A stretch of 64,000 nt of DNA from Chloroflexota bacterium (GCA_013388755.1 JACAEQ010000070.1:107962-171961); one strand, 5' to 3'. Positions 51,974 to 60,890 are shown, counted from the stretch's first letter. A program made the numbers and translations. Notes: generated from the sequence alone by a model not told the origin.

Positions 51974-53809
51974 ATGAGCGCTATCGACACCGAGGTCCAG
52001 ACGCATCCAGCTGGCCATACCGACTCCACGCCCATCGTCAATGATTTTTCAATCGTTGCCGCGACGGTCAACGGTTCCGGCAGCCAGACGGCCAACAATG
52101 TGCTCATGCGTGCCATTTTCAACATGGGCGTTCCAGTGAGCGGCAAGAACCTGTTCCCATCGAACATCCAGGGCCTGCCAACCTGGTATACCATCCGGGT
52201 CAGCAAACGCGGCTACACGGCCCGCCGTGAGTCGACCGAGATCCTGGTGGCCTTCAATCCACGCACAGCCGATGAGGACCTGGCCGCGCTGCCGCCGGGC
52301 GGCGTCTGTCTCCATCCCGGCGATCTGAAGTTCGGCGCGCCGCGCAGTGACGTCTCGTTCTATCCACTACCGGTTCGCGACCTGGTGAAGCAGTCGGGCG
52401 CTGATGCACGACTCCGCGATTACATCGCCAACATGGTCTACGTCGGTGCGCTGGCCGAACTGCTTTCCATTGATATGGGCGAGATCAAGGACGCGCTCAG
52501 CCGCCATTTCAAAGGGAAACCGAAACCGATCGATCTGAACTATGGCGTCGTGACGGCTGCAGCCGCGTGGGTACGCGACCATTTGCCGAAAACCGATCCG
52601 TATCGCGTGGCGCCGATGGACAGGACGAGCGGCATGATCCTGGTTGATGGCAATACTGCGGCAGCATTTGGCGCTCTCATGGGTGGCATGACCGTCTGCG
52701 CCTGGTATCCGATTACGCCGTCGACCAGTCTGGTGGACGCGCTGACCGAACTCGCGCCAATCCTCCGCGCCGATACCGATACCGAAACCACAACCTATGC
52801 CATCGTCCAGGCCGAGGATGAACTGGCGGCAGCCGGGATGATCGTCGGCGCCGGGTGGGCCGGCGCACGCGCCATGACCGCTACTTCCGGCCCCGGCCTC
52901 TCGCTGATGAATGAGTTCGTAGGCCTGGCATACTTTGCCGAAGCACCCTGTGTCATCTGGGACGTGCAGCGCATGGGGCCAAGCACCGGCCTGCCAACGC
53001 GCGTGTCCCAGGGCGACGTTCTTTCCGCGTATTATATGGGCCATGGTGATACACGCCACGTGGTACTCTTCCCCGGCTCCATGACCGAATGTTATGAGTT
53101 CGGCTACCAGGCGTTCGATCTTGCTGACCGATTGCAGACGCCGGTGCTGGTGTTGAGCGATCTTGACCTTGGTATGAACAACTGGATGTCGGAACCGTTT
53201 ACCTACCCGGAAACGCCCCTCGACCGTGGCAAGGTGCTGACCGCCGACGAACTTGATCAGATCAAAGGGTGGGGTCGCTACAAGGATCTTGATGGTGATG
53301 GCATCGCCTACCGCACCCTGCCCGGTAACCCGAATCCGAAAGCGGCCTACCTTGCGCGTGGCACCGGCCATAATGAGTATGCGGTGTATAGCGAACGGCC
53401 CGGCGACTGGCAACGCAATATGGACCGCCTGGCGCGTAAGCATGAAACGGCGCGCACGCTTGTGCCTGCACCGGTAGTGATTGAGCGCGACGATGCCACG
53501 ATCGGGATCATTGCCTACGGCTCGACCGATCCGGCCATACGCGAAGCCTGCGATGTGCTGCACGATCGCGGCATATCGGCAAGTTACCTGCGAATCCGCG
53601 CGCTGCCCCTGGAAACCACCCTTCGCACCTTCCTGGCGAAGTATGAACGCGTCTATGTCGTGGAGATGAACCAGGATGGCCAGATGGCGCAACTGGTGCA
53701 ACTGCACGCACCTGAGGCGGCGGCGCGCGTCCGCTCGGTGCGAATCTGTGACGGTATGCCGTTGAGCGCGCAGTTTGTGGTCGAACAGATACAGCAGATC
53801 GAGGCATGA
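51974..53809 (+). CDS. 2-oxoacid:ferredoxin oxidoreductase, fused gamma-alpha subunit
   Basis: 611 residues. Oxidises a 2-oxoacid (2-oxoglutarate most likely) to the acyl-CoA with ferredoxin reduction; reversible in CO2 fixation. Residues about 15-190 are the gamma domain (IVAATVNGSGSQTANNVLMRAIFNMGVPVSGKNLFPSNIQGLPTWYTIR). From 215 the alpha pyrimidine-binding domain: MDRTSGMILVDGNTAAAFGALMGGMTVCAWYPITPSTSLVDAL, IVQAEDELAAAGMIVGAGWAGARAMTATSGPGLSLM. C-terminal domain from 490. Pairs with the beta subunit 93 bases downstream. Two-subunit gamma-alpha/beta form is typical of KorAB in Chloroflexota and Bacteroidota. Confidence 0.92.
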   Translation: MSAIDTEVQTHPAGHTDSTPIVNDFSIVAATVNGSGSQTANNVLMRAIFNMGVPVSGKNLFPSNIQGLPTWYTIRVSKRGYTARRESTEILVAFNPRTADEDLAALPPGGVCLHPGDLKFGAPRSDVSFYPLPVRDLVKQSGADARLRDYIANMVYVGALAELLSIDMGEIKDALSRHFKGKPKPIDLNYGVVTAAAAWVRDHLPKTDPYRVAPMDRTSGMILVDGNTAAAFGALMGGMTVCAWYPITPSTSLVDALTELAPILRADTDTETTTYAIVQAEDELAAAGMIVGAGWAGARAMTATSGPGLSLMNEFVGLAYFAEAPCVIWDVQRMGPSTGLPTRVSQGDVLSAYYMGHGDTRHVVLFPGSMTECYEFGYQAFDLADRLQTPVLVLSDLDLGMNNWMSEPFTYPETPLDRGKVLTADELDQIKGWGRYKDLDGDGIAYRTLPGNPNPKAAYLARGTGHNEYAVYSERPGDWQRNMDRLARKHETARTLVPAPVVIERDDATIGIIAYGSTDPAIREACDVLHDRGISASYLRIRALPLETTLRTFLAKYERVYVVEMNQDGQMAQLVQLHAPEAAARVRSVRICDGMPLSAQFVVEQIQQIEA

Positions 53810-53902
53810 CACCGGGCGCACCGGCGGCCTTCGCCCCGCTGAACCGGGCCGTGCCAGGCTACGCCAACAATGAGCGGCACCCCATACGACTGGAGCATAT
53901 CA

Positions 53903-54949
53903 ATGACAACTGAAACGAAAACCAATGGCAAGCCGTCCGTGAACAGGATCGGCCTGACCAGCCAGGATTATCGCGCCGGCGAAACCACCCTGTGCCAGGG
54001 ATGCGGCCATAATTCGATCACCAGCCAGATTATCGCAGCAGCGTACGAGCTGTCGCTTGCGCCACACCAGGTGATTAAAATGAGCGGCATTGGCTGCTCG
54101 TCAAAAACGCCCGCCTATTTCCTGGGTCGCTCCCACGGGTTCAATACCCTGCACGGGCGCATGCCCTCCGTCACGACCGGCGCCATTCTTGCAAATCGTA
54201 CCCTGCTGGCGATCGGCGTCAGCGGCGACGGCGATACCGGCAGTATCGGGCTAGGGCAGTTCAAGCACATGATACGCCGCAATGTGCCGATGGTCTATAT
54301 TGTCGAGAATAATGGCGTCTACGGTCTGACCAAAGGGCAGTTCTCGGCCACCGCCGATGTTGGCCAGACGCTGAAATATGCCGGCACCAACGTTCTTCCG
54401 CCGATTGACATCTGTATCGAAGCGCTGGCGGCTGATTGCAGTTTTGTGGCGCGTTCATTTGCCGGCGACGCCAGGCAGGTGCGCGAGTTGCTCAAGGCGG
54501 CGATGAGTTTCAACGGCACTGCCGTGCTTGATATCATCAGCCCCTGCGTCACGTTCAACAATCATCACGACTCGACCAAGAGCTATGATTACGGCAAGGC
54601 CCACGAGGAGCGCCTGCAGGATATTCAGTTCATCCCACGCTTCGAAGAGGTGCAGGTCGAGTATGAGGAAGGCGCCGAGCGGGTTGTCCAGCTGCACGAT
54701 GGGCCGATCATCAAGCTGCGCAAACTCGACCGCGATTATGACCCGACCAATAAGTGGCATGCGATCGAGTTGCTGGAAAAGGCGCGCCAGAATCACGAAT
54801 TCATTACCGGACTGCTGTATATCAACACCGAACGCCAGACCCTGCCCGAAACCATGCATCTGCCCGGTACACCGCTGGCGTATCTGCCCGCGGAGCAGCT
54901 GCGCCCATCCCGGGAGCGCTTTGCACAGGGGATGGCGGAATTCATGTAG
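53903..54949 (+). CDS. 2-oxoacid:ferredoxin oxidoreductase, beta subunit
   Basis: 348 residues. Binds TPP and the Fe-S cluster: CQGCGHNSI (cluster cysteines), GIGCSSKTPAYF, TPP motif GVSGDGDTGSIGLGQFKHMIRRNVPMVYIVENNGVYGLTKG. C-terminal extension after about residue 280 has YDPTNKWHAIELLEKARQNHEFITGLLYIN. Forms the active site with the gamma-alpha chain. ATG 53903 has GGAG eight bases upstream; an 11-residue extension is rejected. Most likely 2-oxoglutarate rather than pyruvate specific, judged by the alpha/beta architecture only. Confidence 0.93.
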   Translation: MTTETKTNGKPSVNRIGLTSQDYRAGETTLCQGCGHNSITSQIIAAAYELSLAPHQVIKMSGIGCSSKTPAYFLGRSHGFNTLHGRMPSVTTGAILANRTLLAIGVSGDGDTGSIGLGQFKHMIRRNVPMVYIVENNGVYGLTKGQFSATADVGQTLKYAGTNVLPPIDICIEALAADCSFVARSFAGDARQVRELLKAAMSFNGTAVLDIISPCVTFNNHHDSTKSYDYGKAHEERLQDIQFIPRFEEVQVEYEEGAERVVQLHDGPIIKLRKLDRDYDPTNKWHAIELLEKARQNHEFITGLLYINTERQTLPETMHLPGTPLAYLPAEQLRPSRERFAQGMAEFM

Positions 54950-54962
54950 CACCGGCGGGAGA

Positions 54963-54989
54963 CGTAGGCGGTGCAATGCGCCGCCTACG
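54963..54989. terminator. Hairpin at the end of the oxidoreductase operon
   Basis: CGTAGGCGG (54963-54971) pairs with CCGCCTACG (54981-54989). It overlaps the stop of the convergent small gene. Shared bidirectional terminator is likely. Confidence 0.55.
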
Positions 54990-55272
54990 CCTCACCACGC
55001 TTCGATTTGAGAAATGCCTCGCCGCCGCAGGCGCGCGCGTACTCCAGCGCATAGGCCGCCTGCTCGTCATCCTGCTGCTTGAGATACGCCTGGACCGCCG
55101 GAAGCAGCCGCGCAACCGCGTCTGCAATGTGCGGCTTGACCCTGGCGCCTGGCCGCTGTGCGACCAGGATGGCGCCATAGAGCACTGCCCGATCTGCTTC
55201 GCGCGCCAGGTCCGCGGCCGTCACGCCACGACGGCACGCGGCCTCTGGTTCATTCTCTATCTGTTGTTCCAT
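54985..55272 (-). CDS. Small protein of unknown function
   Basis: 95 residues, alanine-rich and mostly helical, with AADLAREADRAVLYGAILVAQRPGARVKPHIADAVARLLPAVQAYLKQQDDEQAAYALEYARACGGEAF. No signal peptide, membrane helix or motif I recognise. ATG 55272 has AGGAG nine bases upstream; ATG 55296 would add eight residues with no ribosome site. Convergent with the oxidoreductase operon and divergent from clpP. Confidence 0.55.
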   Translation of the reverse strand: MEQQIENEPEAACRRGVTAADLAREADRAVLYGAILVAQRPGARVKPHIADAVARLLPAVQAYLKQQDDEQAAYALEYARACGGEAFLKSKRGEA

Positions 55273-55451
55273 TACCTGCTGCTCCTGCATAACCATTCAC
55301 GGTCGAGTGGCGGGGGAGGCCCGAAGGAAACGATCGTCGGCAGGAAGGCTGCCGCAAGAGCCAGTTCACGTCGCCCCGCCGATGGAAGCAAACCATGCCT
55401 CGGAGAAGTGTCAACCATTGCCATTGCGATCCTGCGCCGTGTCGCGCACTA

Positions 55452-55460
55452 TGGTATACT
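55452..55460 (+). promoter_or_regulatory. Extended -10 promoter of clpP
   Basis: TGG-TATACT 52 bases before the GTG start; no good -35. One of several TGGTA-type promoters in the window. Confidence 0.5.
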
Positions 55461-55512
55461 TCATTGCCAACACCCGCAACTCAAGACGTACAGTAACCAT
55501 CAGGAGCAATCC

Positions 55513-56106
55513 GTGCCATACGTTCCAATTCCAACCATCGTTGAACGCACCCCGCGTGGCGAGCGATCGTGGGATCTCTTCTCGCGCCTGCTGCAGGAGC
55601 GTGTCATCCTGCTCGGCACACCGATCGACGATGAAGTGGCATCGTCAATCGTGGCGCAACTCCTCTTCCTGCAGCATGCCGACCCGCAACGCGATATCTG
55701 GTTCTATATCAACAGTCCGGGCGGCAGCGTCCGCGATGGGCTCGCCATCTACGATACCATGCAACTCATTTCGCCCGATGTCTGTACCGTCTGCATCGGG
55801 CGCGCCGGCAGCATGGCGACCATCCTGCTCGCCGGTGGCGCGCGCGGCAAACGCTATGCCTTGCCGAACGCGACGATTCACTTCCACCCCGCTGGCGGCG
55901 GCGCCGAAGGGTATGCGCCCGATATGGAACGTATCGTCAGGGAATTGCTGCGCATTCAGGAAGTTGGCAATGGGCTGCTCGGCAAAGATACCGGCAAGAC
56001 AGCCGCCGATATCGCGCGCGATTTTAGCCGCGACCGCTTCATGACCCCTGCCGAGGCGCGGGACTACGGCTTCATCGATTCGATCCTGGAGCCGAAGAAG
56101 AATTGA
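55513..56106 (+). CDS. clpP: ATP-dependent Clp protease proteolytic subunit (divergent ClpP)
   Basis: 197 residues. Tetradecameric serine peptidase working with ClpX/ClpA/ClpC. Nucleophile Ser100 in CIGRAGSMATILLAGG, His123 in NATIHFHPAGGG (most ClpP have IHQP here), and Asp170 in ARDFSRDRFMT. YINSPGGSVRDGLAIYDTM is the oxyanion/hydrophobic block. The GRAGSMA and HFHP blocks differ from the standard GQAASM and IHQP, so this may be a second, specialised ClpP. GTG 55513 is chosen: AGGAG six bases upstream and a promoter fits; a very long upstream frame is rejected. Confidence 0.88.
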   Translation: MPYVPIPTIVERTPRGERSWDLFSRLLQERVILLGTPIDDEVASSIVAQLLFLQHADPQRDIWFYINSPGGSVRDGLAIYDTMQLISPDVCTVCIGRAGSMATILLAGGARGKRYALPNATIHFHPAGGGAEGYAPDMERIVRELLRIQEVGNGLLGKDTGKTAADIARDFSRDRFMTPAEARDYGFIDSILEPKKN

Positions 56107-56142
56107 TGTCGGCAACGGTCCACGCTGCGCAAGGGCGACGCG

Positions 56143-57270
56143 TTACCTCCTGGCAGGTGGCGGCGCCAGTTCCTCCGCCATCCACGCCGCCATCCGTTGA
56201 AGCGCCTCCGGATGCAGGATCAGTGTCAGATGGCTCGCATCCGGCACCAGCCACATGGTCGCGCCTGCCGGTGCAGCCTGCCAGGCTTCCTCGGCCTGCG
56301 CTGGCTTCACAATCGCATCGCGCTCGCCGTAGACCAGCAGTAGGGGGGGGTTCAGGCGCGCCAGACTGCCACATAGATCACACGCCGCAATCAACTCCCA
56401 GGTGCTGATGGCCGCCTGGATTCGTGGCGCGCGCTGGGCGCGCACCAGATCATACACCGCATGCGCCAGCCGCATCGTTGACGCCTCGCCGAGCAGATCG
56501 AGAACGTAGGGCTGCAGGAGCGTGCGCGCCTCACGCCAGCGATCGCGGTTGTCGAAATGCAACTGTGGTGGCGTCTCCAGCAATGCCAGTGCATCAACAA
56601 CCATGCCATCGGCAGCAGCGCGTGCAGCAAGACACCCTCCCAGGCTAATGCCAAGCATGCCAACGCGGCCATGGCGCGCGCGCAGCCAGCGCGCCGCTTC
56701 CACCGCACATTCGATGCTCTGCGGATAGCGTTGCGGGCGCTGATTCTCGCCATGGCCGTCGAGATCGACCAGTAGCACCCCCAGGCCGCGATCGAGCAAC
56801 GCGCCGGTCAGTCTCCAGGCGAAATAGGTCTTGTCGCACCCGGACCCATGCAGCACCGCGACCGCCGCCTGTGGGCAGGCACGCGGTACGATGTACACTG
56901 CCGGCATCGTCCCTTCTGGCATCGGAATGTCAATGCGTGTGGTTGTGTACCCATCATGCACACCAGGCTGGAACATTGCCAGCGGATTGAGGTTGCGCCG
57001 GCGCACACCCGCCGTGAGCGCCTGTATCAGCAATGCCGGTAGCACTGCCAGGGCAAGCGCCGGCAGGCGCTGCCGCCATGATGTGTTACGCGGGTGTAAC
57101 GCGAGGGCGGTGATCGCGAGCAATGGACGCATTGCAGGATGGCCCCAGCTCAACCCGCGCCAGCCACGCAGATCGGCCACGAATTCGTACAGGATCATCA
57201 CCAGAAGCAATGCACGCACCAGCAACATTCCGCCGTTCCCTGCCACCCGTATGGCCTTGCGCCCTGCCAT
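56143..57270 (-). CDS. Membrane-anchored alpha/beta hydrolase
   Basis: 375 residues. Two or three N-terminal hydrophobic helices (MLLVRALLLVMILYEFVADL; LPALALAVLPALLIQALTAGV), then an alpha/beta hydrolase domain from about residue 105: HGSGCDKTYF oxyanion region, nucleophile Ser in MLGISLGGCLAA, Asp in YGERDAIVKP, His in DASHLTLILHP. Likely a serine esterase or lipase facing the cytoplasm or membrane; substrate unknown. Divergent from fabI, convergent with clpP. Confidence 0.85.
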   Translation of the reverse strand: MAGRKAIRVAGNGGMLLVRALLLVMILYEFVADLRGWRGLSWGHPAMRPLLAITALALHPRNTSWRQRLPALALAVLPALLIQALTAGVRRRNLNPLAMFQPGVHDGYTTTRIDIPMPEGTMPAVYIVPRACPQAAVAVLHGSGCDKTYFAWRLTGALLDRGLGVLLVDLDGHGENQRPQRYPQSIECAVEAARWLRARHGRVGMLGISLGGCLAARAAADGMVVDALALLETPPQLHFDNRDRWREARTLLQPYVLDLLGEASTMRLAHAVYDLVRAQRAPRIQAAISTWELIAACDLCGSLARLNPPLLLVYGERDAIVKPAQAEEAWQAAPAGATMWLVPDASHLTLILHPEALQRMAAWMAEELAPPPARR

Positions 57271-57338
57271 CTTCCCAATTCTTCATACACGTAGTATTAT
57301 AGCGCCCACGCTTTGATTGCCAATTATACGGAGGAAAT

Positions 57339-58118
57339 ATGGGCCTGTTGCAAGGGAAAAAGGGCCTGGTCATGGGTGTGGCAAACGATCACTCGATCGC
57401 CTGGGGTATCGCACAGGCGATCCATGAGCAGGGGGCGGACCTCGGCTTCACCTATGTCGGCGAAGCGCTCGAACGGCGCGTCCGCCCGCTGGCGCAAAGC
57501 ATCGGCGCCAGGCTGATCGAGCCGTGCGACGTCCAGCACGACGAGGAGATTGACGCGCTGATGGCCCGTGTGCGCGAGGTCTATGGAACACTCGACATTA
57601 TCATCCATGCGATTGCATTTGCCAATCGCGATGAACTCAACGGGCCCTACCTTAAAACGACCCGCGAAGGCTTCCGCATGGCGCTCGACGTCAGCGCCTA
57701 CTCGCTGACTGCCGTCGTCAAAGCCGCCCAGGATCTGCTCGCGCCCGGCGCCGCAATCGTCACCCTGACCTACCATGGATCCCGGCAGGTGGCGCAGAAT
57801 TACAATGTCATGGGAGTTGCCAAGGCAGCGCTGGAGGCCAGCGTGCGTTACCTGGCCAATGACCTCGGGCCGCGTGGCGTGCGCGTCAACGCCATCAGCG
57901 CCGGCCCGATCCGCACGCTGGCAGCCAGCGGGATCGCCGGGTTCCGTACCCTGCATAAACAGTTTGCCGAGGTTGCGCCGTTGCGCCGGAACGTGACACC
58001 CGAAGATGTCGGCAAGGCGGCGGTGTGGCTCTGCAGCGACTGGTCGTCTGCCGTTACCGGTGAGATTATCTATGTGGACGCCGGTTTTCGTAATATCTCG
58101 ATCAGCCTGCCCGAGTAG
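57339..58118 (+). CDS. fabI: Enoyl-[acyl-carrier-protein] reductase (NADH)
   Basis: 259 residues. Last step of each fatty-acid elongation cycle. SDR fold with FabI features: GLVMGVANDHSIAWGIAQAI, HAIAFANRDELNGPYLKTTREGF, LTYHGSRQVAQNYNVMGVAKAALEASVRYLA containing the Tyr/Tyr-Lys set, and NAISAGPIRTLAASGI. The usual TYLGAER is TYHGSRQ. GGAGGAAAT precedes ATG 57339. A stretch downstream to the AI-2E permease is filled by two repeat B copies. Confidence 0.93.
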   Translation: MGLLQGKKGLVMGVANDHSIAWGIAQAIHEQGADLGFTYVGEALERRVRPLAQSIGARLIEPCDVQHDEEIDALMARVREVYGTLDIIIHAIAFANRDELNGPYLKTTREGFRMALDVSAYSLTAVVKAAQDLLAPGAAIVTLTYHGSRQVAQNYNVMGVAKAALEASVRYLANDLGPRGVRVNAISAGPIRTLAASGIAGFRTLHKQFAEVAPLRRNVTPEDVGKAAVWLCSDWSSAVTGEIIYVDAGFRNISISLPE

Positions 58119-58138
58119 TGGTCAACCCACCCCACTCA

Positions 58139-58295
58139 GGCCTATCCGAATAACGGATGGTCAGTGTCATTGCGAGCGCGAGCGAAGCACGCTCCGCTCG
58201 CGCCGCTCGATTGCGTCAGCCACGCTGCGCTCGCTGCACGCGGTCGCTGGCGCTCCTCGCACTGACCGCATGCCCATGGGTTTTCGGACAGGCAC
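58139..58295 (+). repeat. Repeat B copy
   Basis: Ends GGCCTATCCGAA (58139-58150) and TTCGGACAGGCAC (to 58295); flanks TCA and TTA. Core TGTCATTGCGAGCGCGAGCG. Directly abuts the next copy. Confidence 0.65.
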
Positions 58296-58298
58296 TTA

Positions 58299-58446
58299 GA
58301 GCCTATCCGAATAACGGACTGGTGTCATTGCGAGCGAAGCAATCTCCTCTCGGGCCGCTCGATTGCGTCAGCCACGCTGCGCTCGCTGCAGGCAGTCGCT
58401 GGCGCTCCTCCAATGACAGCATGCCCATGGGTTTTCGGACAGGCAC
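58299..58446 (+). mobile_element. Repeat B copy flanked by TTA duplications
   Basis: 148 bp, ends GAGCCTATCCGAA (58299-58311) and TTCGGACAGGCAC (58434-58446), flanked by TTA on both sides (58296-58298 and 58447-58449). The right TTA is the TAA stop of the leftward AI-2E gene. Two tandem copies of the family thus fill the 58119-58446 gap. Confidence 0.72.
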
Positions 58447-59616
58447 TTAATCGACCGATGGCGCCGAGATAGCCGCCGGCGACTCGACGGGCGATGACGT
58501 GCGGTTGTCCTGCCGATCAGGCGGCGGAGGCGGCGGAGGCTCGGCAACGTCGATTAACTTGTAATAGAGGTAGCGCAGCAACAGGCGGGCGACAGCGGCA
58601 ACCGGAATGGAAACAAACAGGCCGAACGGCCCGCCGAGCGCGCCGCCTGCCAGGATGGCAAAAATCACCAGCATCGGGTGAAGGTGCACTGCCGGCCCCA
58701 CAACATGCGGAATGATGAAATTATCCTCGAACATCCGCAGCACAAAATAGGTCAGGCCAATAGTGCCGGCAACCAGCCAGGCCGGCCATCCCCACGGCGC
58801 GGGCGCCTGGAACAAGGCAACTATGATCGCAATACCTGCTGCCGACCATGGCCCCAGTAACGGTATCGTCTCAAGCACGCCGGTCACAATACCCAGAACC
58901 AGCGCATATCGCACACCGAGCGCGATGAGTGCGATTGTCGTCAGCGTGGCCATAATCGGGATGAGCAGCAGCGTCCCACGAACATACCCTGCCAGGATGC
59001 GGTCGATCTGGTCGCCCAGCATGCGAATCTCATCACGGTACGGCTCCGGCACCAGCCGGTACATCCACTCGACGATCCGTGGCGCTTCCAGCAGAAGATA
59101 GAACGTGATAATGAGATAGGTGACAAAGAGGAGCACAGTTTCAAACGCTACTGCGACCAGATGCGGCAGATGTTCCGGCAATTGCCGGCTGAAGTCGGCA
59201 ATCGCTTCGCGCAACGCCTCATTGACCGGTCCAACATCCACGCTGACTCCCGCGATGGTCATCGGGCTCAGCAGCAGCAATTCCTGCTGTATCAGGTTCA
59301 GGGTGTGCGGGATCTGTGCCAGTAACCCGTTGTATTCACGCTCAATCACCGGACCCAGCGTTCGCCAGGCGATGTAGAGCAGGGCGCCGACGGTCACATA
59401 GAGCACACCGATCCAGTAAGCGCGGCCAATGCGCGTGCGCCGGTGCAACCAGGTGATCATCGGGTTGAACAGGTAGGCCGTGATCATTGCGCCGATAAAC
59501 GGTATCAACACCGCGCCCAGGCCGCGAATCACCCAGAAGAAGCAGGCGGCAATTATCGCAATGGTGATCAACTTGCCAGTCGGTGAAAACCGGATCGGGC
59601 GCGCTTTGATGCTCAT
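58447..59616 (-). CDS. AI-2E family permease (PerM/UPF0118)
   Basis: 389 residues, about eight membrane helices. N-terminal SPTGKLITIAIIAACFFWVIRGLGAVLIPFIGAMITAYLFNP, central soluble loop (ALREAIADFSRQLPEHL), conserved GVLETIPLLGPWSAA and PMLVIFAILAGGALGGPFGLFVSIPVAAV. Family members export AI-2 or act as Na+/H+ antiporters; role here unknown. Proline run PPPPPPP in a disordered C-terminal tail. GGAGG five bases before ATG 59616; a 44-residue extension is rejected. Its TAA stop doubles as the target duplication of a repeat B element. Confidence 0.88.
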   Translation of the reverse strand: MSIKARPIRFSPTGKLITIAIIAACFFWVIRGLGAVLIPFIGAMITAYLFNPMITWLHRRTRIGRAYWIGVLYVTVGALLYIAWRTLGPVIEREYNGLLAQIPHTLNLIQQELLLLSPMTIAGVSVDVGPVNEALREAIADFSRQLPEHLPHLVAVAFETVLLFVTYLIITFYLLLEAPRIVEWMYRLVPEPYRDEIRMLGDQIDRILAGYVRGTLLLIPIMATLTTIALIALGVRYALVLGIVTGVLETIPLLGPWSAAGIAIIVALFQAPAPWGWPAWLVAGTIGLTYFVLRMFEDNFIIPHVVGPAVHLHPMLVIFAILAGGALGGPFGLFVSIPVAAVARLLLRYLYYKLIDVAEPPPPPPPDRQDNRTSSPVESPAAISAPSVD

Positions 59617-59837
59617 ACGAACCTCCGGCGCAAGAACGATCTCCACAGATCTCGTCGTATTGTACCGCACGTAGTGAACCATTGCAGCACGCAGACGGTG
59701 CCGGCGGCTCGTGCGCTGCCGGAGGCAAGAAGTATCACAATCCGCCATGAGTCATCCCGAATGGACTATTCGCCTGGATGGCGTCACCATGCGATCTGCT
59801 TCTGGCCAGCGACTGATGATCTTTACTCGACGCCCCA

Positions 59838-59967
59838 TGTCATTGCGAGGAGCATGAGCGACAGCCTGTAGCGAGCGACGCGTGGCTCAAGCACCCTCCT
59901 GCCACGCCGATCGATTGCTTCGCTGCGCTTGTAATGACATTCAACCATCCGTTCTTCGGATAGGCAC
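59838..59967 (+). repeat. Repeat B copy, left end lost
   Basis: TGTCATTGCGAGGAGC...GATTGCTTCGC...TAATGACA then the right end TTCGGATAGGCAC (59955-59967). Followed directly by repeat C. 59617-59837 has only a possible minus-strand TACAAT -10 at 59659-59664 for the AI-2E gene. Confidence 0.55.
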
Positions 59968-59974
59968 ATAGAGC

Positions 59975-60087
59975 CGGGGACATGCAGACATACAACGATC
60001 AGGAGCGGCGGCCAGCACCCTTCGCTACGCCACGGCACGGCTCCTCAGGGTACAGTCATCCTGGACGATCGAATGCTACCTGGTATT
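59975..60087 (+). repeat. Repeat C copy 2
   Basis: Matches 16182-16297 over its length: ACAACGATCAGGAG, GCACCCTTCG, GGCTCCTCAGGGT and GATCGAATGCTACCTGGTAT. Lies right of repeat B, the same B/C pairing as near 16182-16373 but in another order. Confidence 0.6.
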
Positions 60088-60550
60088 ACTGATGGCACGA
60101 ATTCCGCGGCTGGGGAGCCTGCGCCGGCGAGGTCCTCACGATCAAGGTGGCGGTACAAAAGTAGGAAGGTACGTACCGCTCTGCTGAAGGGGCAATTCTT
60201 CGCCCGCCAGATGACCGCGTCACACCTGTCAATGATACGACTTACGCGGTGGTGTATTCCTGGCTCCGCCAGAGCCTGCGGCAGCATGGTATTCACGATC
60301 AAGATGGTGGTCGGCAAACACCACCACAATACAATAAGAGAGAAATACCGCTCTGCCGAAAGCTAGAAGAGCTGTTACGCGGGTCGTCTGCAAGACGACC
60401 GCGTAACTCGTATCGATGACGGCTTTTACGGCGTCTGGAAGGCGGGAGCATCTACAATCTGCAATCGGATACGGCGCTTCACGGTAGCCACGCCGGATAC
60501 ACTTCGCCACATCTCGCGCGACCATACGATCGTCGACTCTGGCGCCCGTA
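60088..60550. other. 463-bp repeat-rich non-coding gap before minE
   Basis: No gene supported. Contains an internal near-duplication: GGAGCCTGCGCCGG...CACGATCAAGGTGGCGG (about 60115-60150) and AGAGCCTGCGGCAG...CACGATCAAGATGGTGG (about 60272-60311), each followed by a TACCGCTCTG box. A hairpin CGGGTCGTC-tgcaa-GACGACCGCG lies at about 60380-60403. Confidence 0.45.
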
Positions 60551-60814
60551 CTACAGATTATGCGGGGTGCGCCGCAGCGGAATGTCAGCCTTGAGATGAT
60601 CGCTCGACTCGCCGCGCAACAGGGTCACTTCAATCGCACCCGCATCAACGGCTGGTACATACCGTGCAATCACTGCCGAAAGCTCGATCTTCAACTGATC
60701 AAGCATATCCGGGGTCAGCTTGACCCTGTCGTGAACCAGCACCGTCAGCAGCCGGTCGCGCGCAATATCGGAGCTGCGGGTCCGCTTGCCGAACAACGTT
60801 TCCAGAAAGCTCAT
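60551..60814 (-). CDS. minE: Cell division topological specificity factor MinE
   Basis: 87 residues. N-terminal membrane-binding/anti-MinCD segment MSFLETLFGKRTRSSDIARDRLLTVLVHDR and the dimerisation domain (LTPDMLDQLKIELSAVIARYVPAVDAGAIEVTLLRG). Drives pole-to-pole MinD oscillation so that division happens at midcell. GAGGA before ATG 60814. Last gene of minCDE. Confidence 0.93.
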   Translation of the reverse strand: MSFLETLFGKRTRSSDIARDRLLTVLVHDRVKLTPDMLDQLKIELSAVIARYVPAVDAGAIEVTLLRGESSDHLKADIPLRRTPHNL

Positions 60815-60890
60815 ACTATTCCTCTGCGTGGTCAGTAGTCAGGCAACGCAGGCTCTGTGCGGCTAACCACCGGGTATCGGCGATGGGCGA

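Noticed and set aside
52367..53821. 484-codon open frame opposite the 2-oxoacid oxidoreductase alpha gene
   Set aside because: Shadow of a high-GC gene. The plus strand carries clear gamma and alpha domain motifs.
54754..55512. Upstream extension of the clpP frame by 253 codons
   Set aside because: Overlaps the oxidoreductase beta gene and has no homology-like content. GTG 55513 has promoter and ribosome site.
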